From: Hymenobacter rubripertinctus
Lineage (GTDB): Bacteria; Bacteroidota; Bacteroidia; Cytophagales; Hymenobacteraceae
Assembly: GCF_003583925.1 (NCBI RefSeq)
Contig: NZ_QYCN01000005.1
Span: 108,864-168,109 of the forward strand
DNA length: 59,246 nucleotides
Direction: 5' to 3'
A model generated the notes under the pieces. That model had not been told where the DNA came from and ran no database searches. It saw only the letters and a list, made by a program, of their open reading frames with translations. This document shows positions 43,792-51,463 of this stretch, one piece after another (the stretch's first letter is position 1; every line of letters starts with the position of its first letter). A program made the position numbers and the translations under genes.

Positions 43792-45558
43792 TCAGGCTGG
43801 TGGGTTTCCGCCCCGTACTACGCGGGCCGCAAACAGCACCCCCGCCGCCAGCAGGCAGGTGTAGGCCGTGGCATTGAGCCATTTCGGCACCAGCATGCCG
43901 TTCTCCTTGATGATGGCGGTAGCGGCGGTTTCGTCTTTCCCGGCTATTTTCTGGTTGATGGTTGCGTAGCCCCGGGCCACGTAGGCCAGCGCGCCGGCCA
44001 GGGGTAGCAGGCCCAGGTAAGCGGCGCGGGGCAGCTTTTCGGACCGGTACAGGTAGGCCAGGCTGCCGAGCGTGACGAGGCCCGCGCCGGCTATCATCGT
44101 TTGGGCGACACGCATACTGCGGTGCAGGCCCATGGCCACCACCATCGTTTGGAGGCCGGCGGCGCGGTCTTCGGTGTAGTCTTCGGCGTTGTTGAGCAGC
44201 AGCACGGCCATTTGCAGCAGGCCGTAGGCGGCAGCCAGCGTGAGCACCGGCCGCCGCGGGAAATGCGTAACGAGGCTGCTGGTGTACGCCATAGGTCCGA
44301 AAAACAGCACCGCCCACAGCGCCGGTAACTGCCAGAGCCCGCGCGACTTGAAGTGCAGCGGCTTCCACGAATACTGGAAGCCCAGCGCCCAGCCGATGAG
44401 CGTGAGCGGCACGAACTGCCAGCGGCCCGTGCGCCGCGTCAGCCACAGGCTGATGCCCACCGTGCCCGCCACCGAGGCCCGCATCTGCCAGCGCACCCCT
44501 TGGTCGCCCAGCTCAAAAATGGCGTTGGACAGGTGGCTCTTATACACGGCATCCACGCGGCGGTCGGCGTAGGCATTCACCATGTCGCCGAAGTTGAACA
44601 GCAGGTAGATGCCGGCCAGCCCCCCGTACAACTCGGGCGTTTTCAGAAAGCCAAACCCCTCGGCGCTCAGCAGAATAGGAATGAAGAAAATCGGAATTTC
44701 AGCCAGCAAAAACTCGGTGCGGCGCAGGGTTTTGCTGTTTTTTAGAAACTGTTTCAGGCCCGTATGCGCGGGGCGGGCCAGCAGGTTGATGCGCTGAATG
44801 TGCCGCTCGTTGGGGTTGAGAAAGGCGTCGCGGCCGTGCAGCAGGGTATGGTTGTCGGCCAGCACAATGTCGTTATCGGCCCAGGTATGAATGTAGAAGA
44901 CTTGCGGCGCGTACAGGGCCGTTTGCAGCTCCTGAATAAGGGCCGCGCCAGCTTCGGGGGTGGCGTGCAGCACTTCTACCGTCACCGGGTTCAGGTCGTG
45001 CACCGGCTCGGCGAAGCGCAGGGTGGGCGCCCCCGTAACGGGATGGGCCTGCACCAGCGGCTGGGTGAGAGTGCCGCCGTAGTGCACGATTTTCTCGGTG
45101 CGGTAGCGCAGGGTAGCCGCCTGCCAGCGGCGGCGCTGGGCGGGCGTGGCGCGGGCCAGGGCGCGGCCGGTATCGGCGAAGGTGGTGCCGCCCCGGTCCT
45201 CGGGCCGGGGCGCTTTCAGGCACTGGAAGAAGATGAGGTAGGGAATTTTGCCGATGAACGCGCCGTCCCAGTGCAGGGGCACGGCGCTGGGCGTGTAGAG
45301 GTAGTTCTTGGCATCCAGTTTCACCTTCAGCTCGTTGATGGCCCCGAACGGCCATTGCAACGGCTCGCCCAATTGCTGGGCGTAGAGCGCAAACGCCGTT
45401 TTATCGAACAGCTCGAAGCCCCGAAAAATCAGGATGCGGTGCTCCCGCACCCAGCTTTCTACTTGTTCGCGCCCGAAGCCGGCAATGGTGTGGCCAGGCT
45501 GGCTAGCCCGCACGATGAGGCCGAAAGGCAGTTGGGGTTCGAGGGTGTAAGCGGACAT
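43792..45558 (-). CDS. Fusion: IsnB/PvcB-like dioxygenase joined to UbiA prenyltransferase
   Basis: The 588-residue product has two domains. Residues 1-265 are a TauD-type Fe(II)/2-oxoglutarate dioxygenase: His96-x-Asp98 in 'AVPLHWDGAFIGKIPYLIF', distal His241 in 'ADNHTLLHGRDAF' and the oxoglutarate Arg in 'RHIQRINLL'. Beside an isonitrile synthase this is most likely IsnB/PvcB, which decarboxylates the isonitrile amino acid to a vinyl isonitrile. Residues 285-588 are a UbiA-type polytopic membrane prenyltransferase with both Asp motifs, 'NAYADRRVD' (328-336) and 'NNAEDYTED' (456-464). The membrane part would tether the dioxygenase and could prenylate its product. I know no characterised protein with this architecture. 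The frame is continuous with no sign of error. Confidence 0.85.
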   Translation of the reverse strand: MSAYTLEPQLPFGLIVRASQPGHTIAGFGREQVESWVREHRILIFRGFELFDKTAFALYAQQLGEPLQWPFGAINELKVKLDAKNYLYTPSAVPLHWDGAFIGKIPYLIFFQCLKAPRPEDRGGTTFADTGRALARATPAQRRRWQAATLRYRTEKIVHYGGTLTQPLVQAHPVTGAPTLRFAEPVHDLNPVTVEVLHATPEAGAALIQELQTALYAPQVFYIHTWADNDIVLADNHTLLHGRDAFLNPNERHIQRINLLARPAHTGLKQFLKNSKTLRRTEFLLAEIPIFFIPILLSAEGFGFLKTPELYGGLAGIYLLFNFGDMVNAYADRRVDAVYKSHLSNAIFELGDQGVRWQMRASVAGTVGISLWLTRRTGRWQFVPLTLIGWALGFQYSWKPLHFKSRGLWQLPALWAVLFFGPMAYTSSLVTHFPRRPVLTLAAAYGLLQMAVLLLNNAEDYTEDRAAGLQTMVVAMGLHRSMRVAQTMIAGAGLVTLGSLAYLYRSEKLPRAAYLGLLPLAGALAYVARGYATINQKIAGKDETAATAIIKENGMLVPKWLNATAYTCLLAAGVLFAARVVRGGNPPA

Positions 45559-45650
45559 CAGAGATAAAAAACGGGACGCAACACTAAAATAGCCGGAGTA
45601 AATATGCGGCGTTCCTGCTGATATATCGGTTGAGAATGCGGCCGAAATGG

Positions 45651-47273
45651 TTAAGAATCCGGCCCCAGCACAAAGTGACTCGGCCGCCCGTTCTTTTCCA
45701 CCAGCTCGGCTCCCAGCTCCTCGGCCTGGTAGCGCTTAAGCAGCACGTAGTCGTTGTCGCGCAGCAGCACCACCCCGTGCCAGGGGGTGAGCCAGTCGTC
45801 CTGGGCACGGGTGATGCGCAGACCTATTTTGTCGGCGTGGGGGTGGTGGGGATGGATGCTCAGGCGCACGGCCTGCGGAAACACCTCGGCCAGCAGGCGC
45901 GTCCAGGCATTGCTGCGGCGGATAACCTCGTAGGCCACCTGCTTGGCTTCCTCCTTCACCCGGCTCTTGCTTTTTTCGGGTTCCAGGGCCTGCCCGTCCT
46001 CCGTCACGAAGCGGTGGATGCCATTAAACAACGACCGATGGTGCTCAGTATCCTGCACGCGCTGTTTCAGTTCAGCCAGGGGCTCGGCGTAGCGCTCGGT
46101 TATCCAGGCGCGGGCCGCGTCGAAGGAGGTAGCCGGCAGCAGGTCTTCCAGATTTACCACGTCCAGGTCAGTGGCTGCGAGGCGGGCGAGCTGCGCCTTC
46201 AGGGCCTGATTGTAGGCCGATACTGCCTCGTCGGACACCTGCACGAGGTCGGCAAAGACGCGCCCATCCGCGCAGATGGAAATGCGCGCCCCCGGGGCAT
46301 ACACCTGCCGGATGTCGTGGCAGAGCGTCTGGAGGGTGATCAGGGCAATTTCCTCACCCAGGTCGGGCAACTCGCCCAGTACCTTGCGCCGGTTGGGCGA
46401 TTTGGCCGGAAAGGCCGGCAGAATCAGGTGCACCGGCTGCTGCCGGCCCACGAAGTATTGTACCCGGGGCAGGTGCAGGGCCAGGCACTGTTCGCAGGGG
46501 TCAGCGGCGCAGGCTTCGTGGCCGGGTACGGGCAGCATTTTGCGCCGCCGCATCAGCAAGCGCAGCACCTGCCGGGCCACGTCGAAGCTGACCTCGGGCC
46601 GCACGCCCATAAATTGATTGACCAAGGCTTCGGCCTGCCCCAGCACCAGTGGCCCCAGCAGGGTTTGCCGGAAGGCGGGCAGCAGCCCCAAGCCGCCACT
46701 CAGCAGCGCCAGCGCCTGCGTAGTGGCCTGGCCTTCGGCCGTGCGGTCGAGCAGGCGCAGCAGCAGTAGCGGCCAGTGGGCGGCGTACAAGGTGGTGGCC
46801 AGCTGGCGGCCAGCCGGGCCGGCGGGGGCGTCGGTGGCCCCGCGCACCAGCAGCTCGAACAGGGCCAGGCCCCGCAAACGGATAGTTTCGGTTTCGGGGC
46901 TGAGTACCCCCACAGCGTCGTCGGCGTCGAGCAGGTTGGCTGCTAGGCCCCGCAGGGTAAGGCGGTGGGGCTCCAGGAGCGCCAGCTTCCAGCTCAGCAA
47001 TTGCTGAAACCGCCCGGCTACCGGGCCGGTGGGCAAGTCAGTGGCCCGGGTTTCCAGCTCGCTCTGGATCTGCTGGTAGAGGGCCAGCACAAAGTCGGTA
47101 GTCGAGCCGAAGAAACGGTACACTTCCGCCAAATCTGCACCAGCGGCTTCGGCAATGGCCGCTACCGAAACATGACGGAACCCCCGCGCCGCGAATAAGC
47201 CCAGGCCGGTAGCAAGCAGGTGATGACGCCGGGCGAAGGCCGCCCCGGCCACGAAATCAGAAGAAACAGGCAC
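45651..47273 (-). CDS. Fusion: TetR-type regulator joined to isonitrile synthase (IsnA/PvcA/Dit1)
   Basis: The 540-residue product, with a GTG start, has two parts. Residues 10-220 look like a TetR regulator: the HTH is 'VSVAAIAEAAGADLAEVYRF' then FGSTTDFVLALYQQI, followed by an all-helical ligand domain. Residues 280-540 match the DIT1/PvcA family: 'VHLILPAFPAKSPNRRKVLG' with 'ELPDLGEE', 'ISICADGRVFADLVQVSDE', 'SIHPHHPHADKIGLRI' and 'TPWHGVVLLRDNDYVLLK'. Family members convert the amino group of Tyr or Trp to an isonitrile using ribulose 5-phosphate. A Cys-rich stretch (HEACAADPCEQCLAL, 252-266) joins the parts. The dioxygenase-UbiA gene follows after 92 bases. A single chain that both makes the isonitrile group and binds DNA would be new to me. 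Confidence 0.85.
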   Translation of the reverse strand: MPVSSDFVAGAAFARRHHLLATGLGLFAARGFRHVSVAAIAEAAGADLAEVYRFFGSTTDFVLALYQQIQSELETRATDLPTGPVAGRFQQLLSWKLALLEPHRLTLRGLAANLLDADDAVGVLSPETETIRLRGLALFELLVRGATDAPAGPAGRQLATTLYAAHWPLLLLRLLDRTAEGQATTQALALLSGGLGLLPAFRQTLLGPLVLGQAEALVNQFMGVRPEVSFDVARQVLRLLMRRRKMLPVPGHEACAADPCEQCLALHLPRVQYFVGRQQPVHLILPAFPAKSPNRRKVLGELPDLGEEIALITLQTLCHDIRQVYAPGARISICADGRVFADLVQVSDEAVSAYNQALKAQLARLAATDLDVVNLEDLLPATSFDAARAWITERYAEPLAELKQRVQDTEHHRSLFNGIHRFVTEDGQALEPEKSKSRVKEEAKQVAYEVIRRSNAWTRLLAEVFPQAVRLSIHPHHPHADKIGLRITRAQDDWLTPWHGVVLLRDNDYVLLKRYQAEELGAELVEKNGRPSHFVLGPDS

Positions 47274-47399
47274 GGATAAATCAGTCGGCTAACAGAACAA
47301 TACCTCAATATGGGCAACCAATTCCAGTATGTTGCTCGCGCCGGCCGCTAAAGGCGTACGGAATACCCTAGCGCAGTCTTTCTGGTACCACCGTTACCG

Positions 47400-47430
47400 C
47401 CAACGCCCCGACTCAGAGCCGGGGCGTTGG
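47400..47430. terminator. Hairpin upstream of the isonitrile genes
   Basis: A 10-bp perfect GC-rich stem (caacgccccg) with a 9-base loop. No T-run follows on either strand. It lies 128 bases upstream of the isnA-like start, so it may be regulatory instead. Confidence 0.4.
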
Positions 47431-47518
47431 GGTTGAGGCTCCAGGGGGAGCTAGGGCCGGATGCCATCGGGACCTGCTGCAACAGGCCATCCGAGGGGCG
47501 AAAGGCGACGGAAGACTC

Positions 47519-47555
47519 AAAAAAATCCGCCGGATTCGGGTCCGGCGGATTTTTT
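47519..47555. terminator. Strong bidirectional intrinsic terminator
   Basis: A 15-bp perfect stem (aaaaaatccgccgga and complement) with a 6-base loop and runs of A and T at its feet. It follows the truncated hemoglobin gene (stop at 47614), so the isonitrile genes need their own promoter within 47274-47518, where no other gene is seen. Confidence 0.85.
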
Positions 47556-47613
47556 GGGTGGGTGGATGAGTGAGTGAGGAGAACGGGTGGGTATAGTGTG
47601 GGTGAAAAAGAGG

Positions 47614-47982
47614 TCAGGCAGTGCGGAAAATGGCCGCCAGCGCCGCCGCTTTGCCCTTGGCTTCCTCGGCTTTGCTGCCAGCAAATTTTTCTTCGAGCGC
47701 CTTTCCGAGCAGATCGGCCCAGCGCTGCTGGTGCGGCCCGCGCAGGGGCAGGGCCGAGTGCAACGGAACCATCTGGCCTTCCTGGTACCGGGTGGTGCCC
47801 AGCAGGGCGCTGCTCCAGTAATCGTAGAGGGAGGTGAGGTGGCGGGGCCAGTGCACCTGGGCTACGGCCTGGCACAGGGGGGCCAGGAGTTCGTCGTTGG
47901 TCGCCTTGCTGAAAGCCGTATCCACCAGCGTCTTAATGTCGCCTTCGGTACGCAGATCGGGGAGGGTAGACGAAGTAACCAT
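47614..47982 (-). CDS. Truncated hemoglobin, group III (first of a tandem pair)
   Basis: From the ATG at 47982 the product is 122 residues. It has 'DIKTLVDTAFSKATNDELLA' (helix B with Phe24 at the B10 position), 'HWPRHLTSLYDYWSSALLGT' and the likely proximal His75 in 'MVPLHSALPLRGPHQQRW'. The pattern fits group III truncated globins, which bind heme and may react with NO, peroxide or isocyanide-type ligands. The neighbour at 48122 is a paralogue with Tyr at B10, so the two pockets probably differ. It lies 340 bases upstream of the isonitrile synthase gene on the same strand. Confidence 0.8.
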   Translation of the reverse strand: MVTSSTLPDLRTEGDIKTLVDTAFSKATNDELLAPLCQAVAQVHWPRHLTSLYDYWSSALLGTTRYQEGQMVPLHSALPLRGPHQQRWADLLGKALEEKFAGSKAEEAKGKAAALAAIFRTA

Positions 47983-48121
47983 ACGGCAGGGGATAGGATG
48001 GCCTGAATACGTAGCGAATTTACGCAAGTTTTAGAATTGTCACGCTTCAGCGAAAAATATTCCTGTCAAATTAGGTAAACAGAGCACCGGCATGGGTCGT
48101 TTTTGCGCGTTTAATCGGGGT

Positions 48122-48538
48122 TTAGATGCTGTGATGACCATTTACATCGAAGTCACCGGGGCGGTTGCGCGCTTGGCTTATCCGGTGCTCAAACACAGCC
48201 GCAATGGTGCCGGCCCGGTAAATGGCCTCATCGGCCACGGCCCCCCGAAAACAGACTTCGGTGGTTTCCACGAACAGTGTGAGCCAGCGGCGAAAGTGCC
48301 GCCCATCAATGGGCAGGGCCAGGTGCTTAGGAAACGGCCGACCCCGGTAGCGGCCCGTGCCCAGCAGCAGCCCGCTCCAGAAATCGTACATGGTGGCCAG
48401 ATGACGGGGCCACTGGTCGCCCACCACCGCTCCGAATACGGGTCCGAGCAGCTCATCCGCCCGCACGCGCTGGTAGAAGCCGTCTACCAGCCGGCGGATG
48501 TCAATGTCAGTACGGATATCGGGCAGGGCTGAGGTCAT
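48122..48538 (-). CDS. Truncated hemoglobin, group III (second of the pair)
   Basis: The 138-residue product has 'DIRRLVDGFYQRVRADELLG' (Tyr22 at B10), 'WPRHLATMYDFWSGLLLGTG' and proximal His72 in 'PFPKHLALPIDGRHFRRW'. The fit to group III truncated globins is better than for its neighbour. The two genes are tandem on the minus strand, 139 bases apart. Known group III globins have very closed pockets and unusual ligand behaviour; the role here is unknown. Nearness to an isonitrile pathway is suggestive because isonitriles are classic heme ligands. Confidence 0.85.
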   Translation of the reverse strand: MTSALPDIRTDIDIRRLVDGFYQRVRADELLGPVFGAVVGDQWPRHLATMYDFWSGLLLGTGRYRGRPFPKHLALPIDGRHFRRWLTLFVETTEVCFRGAVADEAIYRAGTIAAVFEHRISQARNRPGDFDVNGHHSI

Positions 48539-48625
48539 GACAGGTGGCTGTTGCGGGGGAGAGTGAAAAGCTGCGGCGCAAGAGCGGTGGCGCAGGAAAC
48601 AGCGCTTCTGCTAACAGCCAGCCAA

Positions 48626-51364
48626 TCAGTCCAGACGGGTGAGGCGCAGGTGGTCGAGCAGGGCCTGGTTGACCGCGCCGTTCATGTTTTCGTTGGCGGC
48701 CTCGAAGCTCAGCGTGAGCACGGTGCGGCCGGCGGGCAGCGTCACCTCAATCGGGTTCGAGTAGCCCCAGTTCGCCCATTCTTCGACGCCGCGCTGGGGC
48801 AGCACCACGGTGCCCAGCCACTGCTCGCCCCGACGCAGGGTGCGCAGGGCGCACTTGTTGCTGGTATTGAGGGGGCCGTTGCCGTTGGCGTAGCGAAAAT
48901 CGAGGGCGTAGCGGCCGGCGGCGGGCACGCTCACCGGCAGCTCGAGGCGGCGGTTGGCACTGGTACTGAGCTCGATAAACCCCTGGCCGGTGTAGCCCTG
49001 GGAGGGCCGTGCCGCCGGGGCAGTCACCGTTTCCAGCTCCAGCACCGTGCGCCGCCGGGCCGCACCCACGGGCACCGGCTCACTGGCGAAGCCACCGGCT
49101 CCTACCGCATCCACGGCCAGCACCTGGTACTCGGCGTAGCGCTCCGGGGCCGGTACGGGCAGCATGGTATCGGTGGTGCGGGCCGCAAACTGCCCGTTGC
49201 GCAGCACCTGGTAGGCCGTGGCCCCGGCCACCGGCTCCCACCGGAGCTGGCCGGCGGCGTAGGTAACAGCGGGCGTCGGGGGCGCTACGTGATGGGACAC
49301 CAGGTGCTGAGTGGCGGCCGGCGGGGCTTCGTTGCCGAGCTCAATGCGCAGCGTGTGGCTCCCGGTAAGCGTGGCCGGGATAGTGGCCTCGGGCAGGGGC
49401 TGCCCGTCGAGGGTAACGCGGCTAATCTGGTGGCCAAACCCGGTCAGCTCCACGCTCAGCACGGCCGCGCGGTAGTGCAGGTTGCGCAGGCGGCGGGTGC
49501 CCTTCAGGGCCTCGGGCACGAAGGGCCGGAACGTGAGGCCATCGGGCTGGAAGTCCATGCCAAAGAGCCCCTTGTATACCAGGCCCAGCGTGCCCGAAAG
49601 GCTCCAGAGCATGTTGCTGCTGTTGATCTGGGTACCCGCGAAGTCGCCGTTGCGGGCCACGAAGTTCTCCTTGTTGGTCAGGAACAGGGCGGCCGGCCGG
49701 GCCACGGCCATCAGGCTGGCCAGGAACGATTCCTCGTGGCCGACTTTGGCCGCCGCCAGTCCCCAATAGCTCTGCACGAAGGGCCACACGGCGTTATTGT
49801 GGTAGGGCGGAATGCCGGCAATCTGGGGGTAGATGCAGGGCACGCCGAAGTCCATGACGGGCGTGCTGGCCACCACCGCGCGGGCGCGCCCTTCCTCGGC
49901 CACCCCGAACAGCACCGCCAGTGCCTCGCCCAGGGCCTCCGATTTGGGCGACGGCACCGGGAAGTTGCGGCCGTAGCGGTACTGCCCGTAGTAACCGGCC
50001 TGCTCCAGCCACAAGTGCTGGTTGAGGCCCCGCTTGATGCGCCCGGCCCGCTCCGTAGCCGCCTGGGCCACGTCGGTTTCCCCGAGCCGGGCGGCCATCA
50101 GGGCCAGTACCTGGTTGCCCTGGTAGTGGGCGGCGTTGGTGCCCAGGCTCTGGCTCTGGTAAATATCGGCCGGCTGCATCCACCCGGGGTAGGTCTGCTC
50201 CCGCCAGTCCAGAAACGACGATTCGCCCCGTACCAGGCCGGTTTCCGGGTCGTAGGCCACCGGCACGTCGTCCTCAATCGTGTTCCGGATGATGGGATAC
50301 ACTTCGCGTAACCAGTCCTCGTCGCCGGTGGTCTGGTAGATTTCCCAGGCCGCCGTGGCCCAGATAATGCGGTCGGTGGACACGGGCCAGGCCCCGCCGG
50401 TGCCGGTATCCTGCACGATGCGGCCGGCCGGCGTGACTTTGCGGCGCAGGCTGGTTTTGGCCGCTTCGGGCTGAAGCAGGGCTTGGGCCAGCACGATGCT
50501 GTAGCTGACGTCGCGGGTCCAGACGCCGGCCCACTCCTGGCCCGTGCGCAAGGTCCCATCGGGCTCCACGGCCCGGCGGGCTTCTTCCAGGGCCAGGTTG
50601 TAGAGGCCGTCGAGCAGCGGATAGTCGGATTCAAGCTGGGGAAACCCACTCACGTCGAGGCTGGCCTGCCACTGGCCGGCGGTGGCGTTCTGGTCCGGGT
50701 GGGCATTGAGGACCAGCGTGGCCTGGTAGATACCGTCGCCATCGGCATCGAGCAGTTCCAGCGCGGGCTTATGGCTGAGCTTGTCGAAGTCCCAGCTCAG
50801 CGGGGCCACATTGCCGGCCACGAACACCTGCTTGAAATCGGCCTGATAGAGCTTCTGCCCATTGTAGAGCGGGTAAAAACCCTGGGCTTTGAAGGCGGCC
50901 AGCACCGGCCGCAGGTCGAGGCGGATGGTAAGCGGGGTGTTGGGAGCCAGGTAGGCATCGGCCGGCGCGGGGCGCGGGTCTAGGTACTGCTGGCCGAACA
51001 CGATGACGGGCGTCGTCAGCGCGGCCCCGTCGGTGGGGGCCAGCGCCAGCAGCAGGTGGTCCTGGCCGGGGGGCATTTCGTTGTCCTGGCCATTGAGACT
51101 GAACTTGAAGCTCACCCGGGGGCTTTGGAAGGCGTTGGCCGGACTCTGATAATCGGAGGTAAGACGGGTGCGCGACAAAGCCCGCGCCGTAAAGGCGCCC
51201 TGCACCAGCGAATCGGGGTAGACGGTGAAAGCGGCCGACTGCCACACGGGCACAGCGGCCCGGGCGGCCGGGGCCGCCGCCGCCGGAACGGTGGGTTTCG
51301 ACATCTGACAGGAGCCCAGCAACCCGAGCATACTCAGGCCGGTGGCAAACAAGGGGTGACGCAT
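48626..51364 (-). CDS. Large lipoprotein glycosidase, (alpha/alpha)6-barrel, MGH1/GH63-like
   Basis: The 912-residue product has a lipoprotein signal (MRHPLFATGLSMLGLLGSCQ). An N-terminal beta domain with 'FSLNGQDNEMPPGQDHLLLA' precedes a six-hairpin barrel: 'WAGVWTRDVSYSIVLAQALL', 'SSFLDWREQTYPGWMQPADI', 'GIPPYHNNAVWPFVQSYWGL' and 'GTQINSSNMLWSLSGTLGLV'. A fibronectin-like segment and a C-terminal carbohydrate-binding-like beta domain ('VLELETVTAPAARPSQGYTG' to the end) complete it. The barrel resembles MGH1/GH63-type alpha-glycosidases. It probably works on alpha-linked oligosaccharides at the cell surface. The substrate is unknown. Confidence 0.78.
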   Translation of the reverse strand: MRHPLFATGLSMLGLLGSCQMSKPTVPAAAAPAARAAVPVWQSAAFTVYPDSLVQGAFTARALSRTRLTSDYQSPANAFQSPRVSFKFSLNGQDNEMPPGQDHLLLALAPTDGAALTTPVIVFGQQYLDPRPAPADAYLAPNTPLTIRLDLRPVLAAFKAQGFYPLYNGQKLYQADFKQVFVAGNVAPLSWDFDKLSHKPALELLDADGDGIYQATLVLNAHPDQNATAGQWQASLDVSGFPQLESDYPLLDGLYNLALEEARRAVEPDGTLRTGQEWAGVWTRDVSYSIVLAQALLQPEAAKTSLRRKVTPAGRIVQDTGTGGAWPVSTDRIIWATAAWEIYQTTGDEDWLREVYPIIRNTIEDDVPVAYDPETGLVRGESSFLDWREQTYPGWMQPADIYQSQSLGTNAAHYQGNQVLALMAARLGETDVAQAATERAGRIKRGLNQHLWLEQAGYYGQYRYGRNFPVPSPKSEALGEALAVLFGVAEEGRARAVVASTPVMDFGVPCIYPQIAGIPPYHNNAVWPFVQSYWGLAAAKVGHEESFLASLMAVARPAALFLTNKENFVARNGDFAGTQINSSNMLWSLSGTLGLVYKGLFGMDFQPDGLTFRPFVPEALKGTRRLRNLHYRAAVLSVELTGFGHQISRVTLDGQPLPEATIPATLTGSHTLRIELGNEAPPAATQHLVSHHVAPPTPAVTYAAGQLRWEPVAGATAYQVLRNGQFAARTTDTMLPVPAPERYAEYQVLAVDAVGAGGFASEPVPVGAARRRTVLELETVTAPAARPSQGYTGQGFIELSTSANRRLELPVSVPAAGRYALDFRYANGNGPLNTSNKCALRTLRRGEQWLGTVVLPQRGVEEWANWGYSNPIEVTLPAGRTVLTLSFEAANENMNGAVNQALLDHLRLTRLD

Positions 51365-51463
51365 CCCACAAAGTACGCACGTCTTCCGCTGGGAACGCCT
51401 AGTGGGCCAGGGGCAGGGCCACCTTACGGGCGCAGCACCCGGCCGACGGCCCCAATCAGCCGG

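Noticed and set aside
47274..47400. A TetR operator upstream of the isonitrile synthase gene
   Set aside because: The AT-rich stretch has short direct repeats (caata twice) but no clear palindrome of operator length, so it is not reported as a site.
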